A DNA stretch of 15,613 bases. It comes from Flavobacteriales bacterium UBA5422. Lineage in GTDB: Bacteria; Bacteroidota; Bacteroidia; Flavobacteriales_D; Crocinitomicaceae. How positions within the stretch are numbered: position 1 is the stretch's first letter; every line of letters starts with the position of its first letter. This document shows, piece after piece, positions 14,930-15,613 of the stretch. The stretch is from positions 1-15,613 of the forward strand of contig DHNG01000015.1 in NCBI GenBank assembly GCA_002409405.1. Reading direction: 5' to 3'. The position numbers were made by a program, and so were the translations under genes. Under the pieces are notes generated by a model. That model was not told the DNA's origin. It ran no database searches and saw nothing but the letters and a program-made list of their open reading frames with translations.

Positions 14930-15613
14930 ATGCAAAATATACAATCAAAAATTGCTTCTCAAAACTGGGAAAGCATTACCGAATCTATGTACGAAAATGG
15001 CTTTGCTATTATTTCAAATGTGTTGAATAATGAACAATGCGAAGATTTAAAATTCGACTACGACAATCCAAATTTATATCGAAAAACAGTTGTTATGGAA
15101 CGTTATCGATTTGGTTTAGGCGAATATAAATATTTCAATTATCCGCTTCCAGATTTAATTCAGAACATTCGATCTGCAATCTATCCGAAACTAGCGCCAA
15201 TCGCAAATGCTTGGATGAAAGTTTTAAATATTGACACGGTATTTCCAGAGAAACATGAAGATTTGCTAAAACTATGTCATGACAATAACCAGCTCAAAGC
15301 TACAGTTCTTATTCTAAAATATGGAAAAAGCGGTTTTAATACTTTACATCAGGATTTGTATGGTGATGTTTATTTTCCTATTCAAATTGTGCTTTTCCTA
15401 AACGAACCCGATGAAGATTTTACGGGTGGTGAATTTGTTTTGACACAGCAAACTCCACGAGCACAATCTAAAGCGATTGTTTTGAAACCCAAAAAAGGAG
15501 ATATTCTAGTTTTTTCAACCAATTTTAGACCTGTAAAAGGCACAAAAGGATATTATCGCGTGAATATGAAACATGGCGTAAGCGAAGTGCATTCTGGTGA
15601 AAGATATACGTTA
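14930..15613 (+). CDS. 2OG-Fe(II) oxygenase, N-terminal part (cut by right edge)
   Basis: There are 228 codons with no stop before the window ends. It resembles the 2-oxoglutarate/iron dioxygenase (prolyl-hydroxylase-like) family. LHQDLYGD supplies the HxD iron ligands (His140, Asp142). FTGGEFVL and PKKGDILVF are typical core strands. His215 in MKHGV is the likely third ligand, and Arg225 ten residues later is placed as the 2-oxoglutarate-binding residue. The frame probably ends soon after the edge. It is not a canonical AlkB, but its position behind an ada-like gene suggests a link to alkylation damage. It is AT-rich (27-35% GC in sampled lines), unlike gyrA. ATG 14930 is the first start in frame after the inverted repeat. 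Confidence 0.85.
   Translation, partial: MQNIQSKIASQNWESITESMYENGFAIISNVLNNEQCEDLKFDYDNPNLYRKTVVMERYRFGLGEYKYFNYPLPDLIQNIRSAIYPKLAPIANAWMKVLNIDTVFPEKHEDLLKLCHDNNQLKATVLILKYGKSGFNTLHQDLYGDVYFPIQIVLFLNEPDEDFTGGEFVLTQQTPRAQSKAIVLKPKKGDILVFSTNFRPVKGTKGYYRVNMKHGVSEVHSGERYTL

Noticed and set aside
1..15613. CRISPR array, tRNA, rRNA, IS element or prophage genes
   Set aside because: No direct-repeat array, tRNA-like cloverleaf, transposase or integrase motifs were noticed on either strand when reading; this is by eye only.

Overview
The window looks like chromosomal DNA of a Bacteroidota bacterium, most likely order Flavobacteriales. The protein evidence is a PorX-type response regulator (type IX secretion), a DUF983 protein, and a GyrA and ClpC that read like flavobacterial ones. 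The promoter evidence is the Bacteroidota -7 element TAnnTTTG, found perfectly matched upstream of five genes. A Crocinitomicaceae-like origin is possible, but that is only an impression. No tRNA, rRNA, CRISPR array, transposase or integrase was seen.

Layout. (1) Positions 1-2013, minus strand: tag (3-methyladenine glycosylase), then a small outer-membrane beta-barrel protein overlapping tag by 16 nt, then a strong hairpin, then porX running off the left edge. (2) Positions 2014-2671: a 232-nt divergent promoter region and a plus-strand DUF983 membrane protein. Its stop codon abuts the stop of the next, convergent gene. (3) Positions 2672-7269, minus strand: clpC, a clear intrinsic terminator, a HisF-like protein, and a WbpG/PseA-type N-acetyl sugar amidotransferase. 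The last two are the synthase halves of a surface-sugar amidation system; no HisH glutaminase is present here. (4) Positions 7489-11269, plus strand: gyrA and a secreted TPR protein packed directly behind it, closed by an intrinsic terminator. (5) Positions 11401-13913, plus strand: an MBOAT acyltransferase and a membrane-anchored SGNH-like partner, coupled by a 1-nt stop/start overlap. They are probably an O-acylation pair for a cell-surface glycan. (6) Positions 13991-15613, plus strand: an Ada-like AraC/methyltransferase fusion, a long inverted repeat, and a 2OG-Fe(II) oxygenase cut by the right edge.

Most genes are housekeeping or envelope genes. The most unusual part is the right end. 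Hand counts of individual 60-base lines give about 40-47% GC in gyrA and in the AraC half of ada. They fall to about 27-37% through much of the methyltransferase half and the oxygenase. An intergenic inverted repeat of a kind I associate with Flavobacterium lies between the two genes. This suggests that the last kilobase, possibly including half of ada, has a different history.

Other points of interest are the HisF-like protein lacking the first catalytic Asp of true HisF, the SGNH protein lacking the Asp expected two residues before its His, the stop-to-stop convergent junction at TGATCA, and a probable leaderless tag transcript. I found no convincing wholly new multi-gene defence or mobile system. 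The best candidates for under-described biology are the sugar-amidation pair without HisH and the ada/2OG-oxygenase pair.
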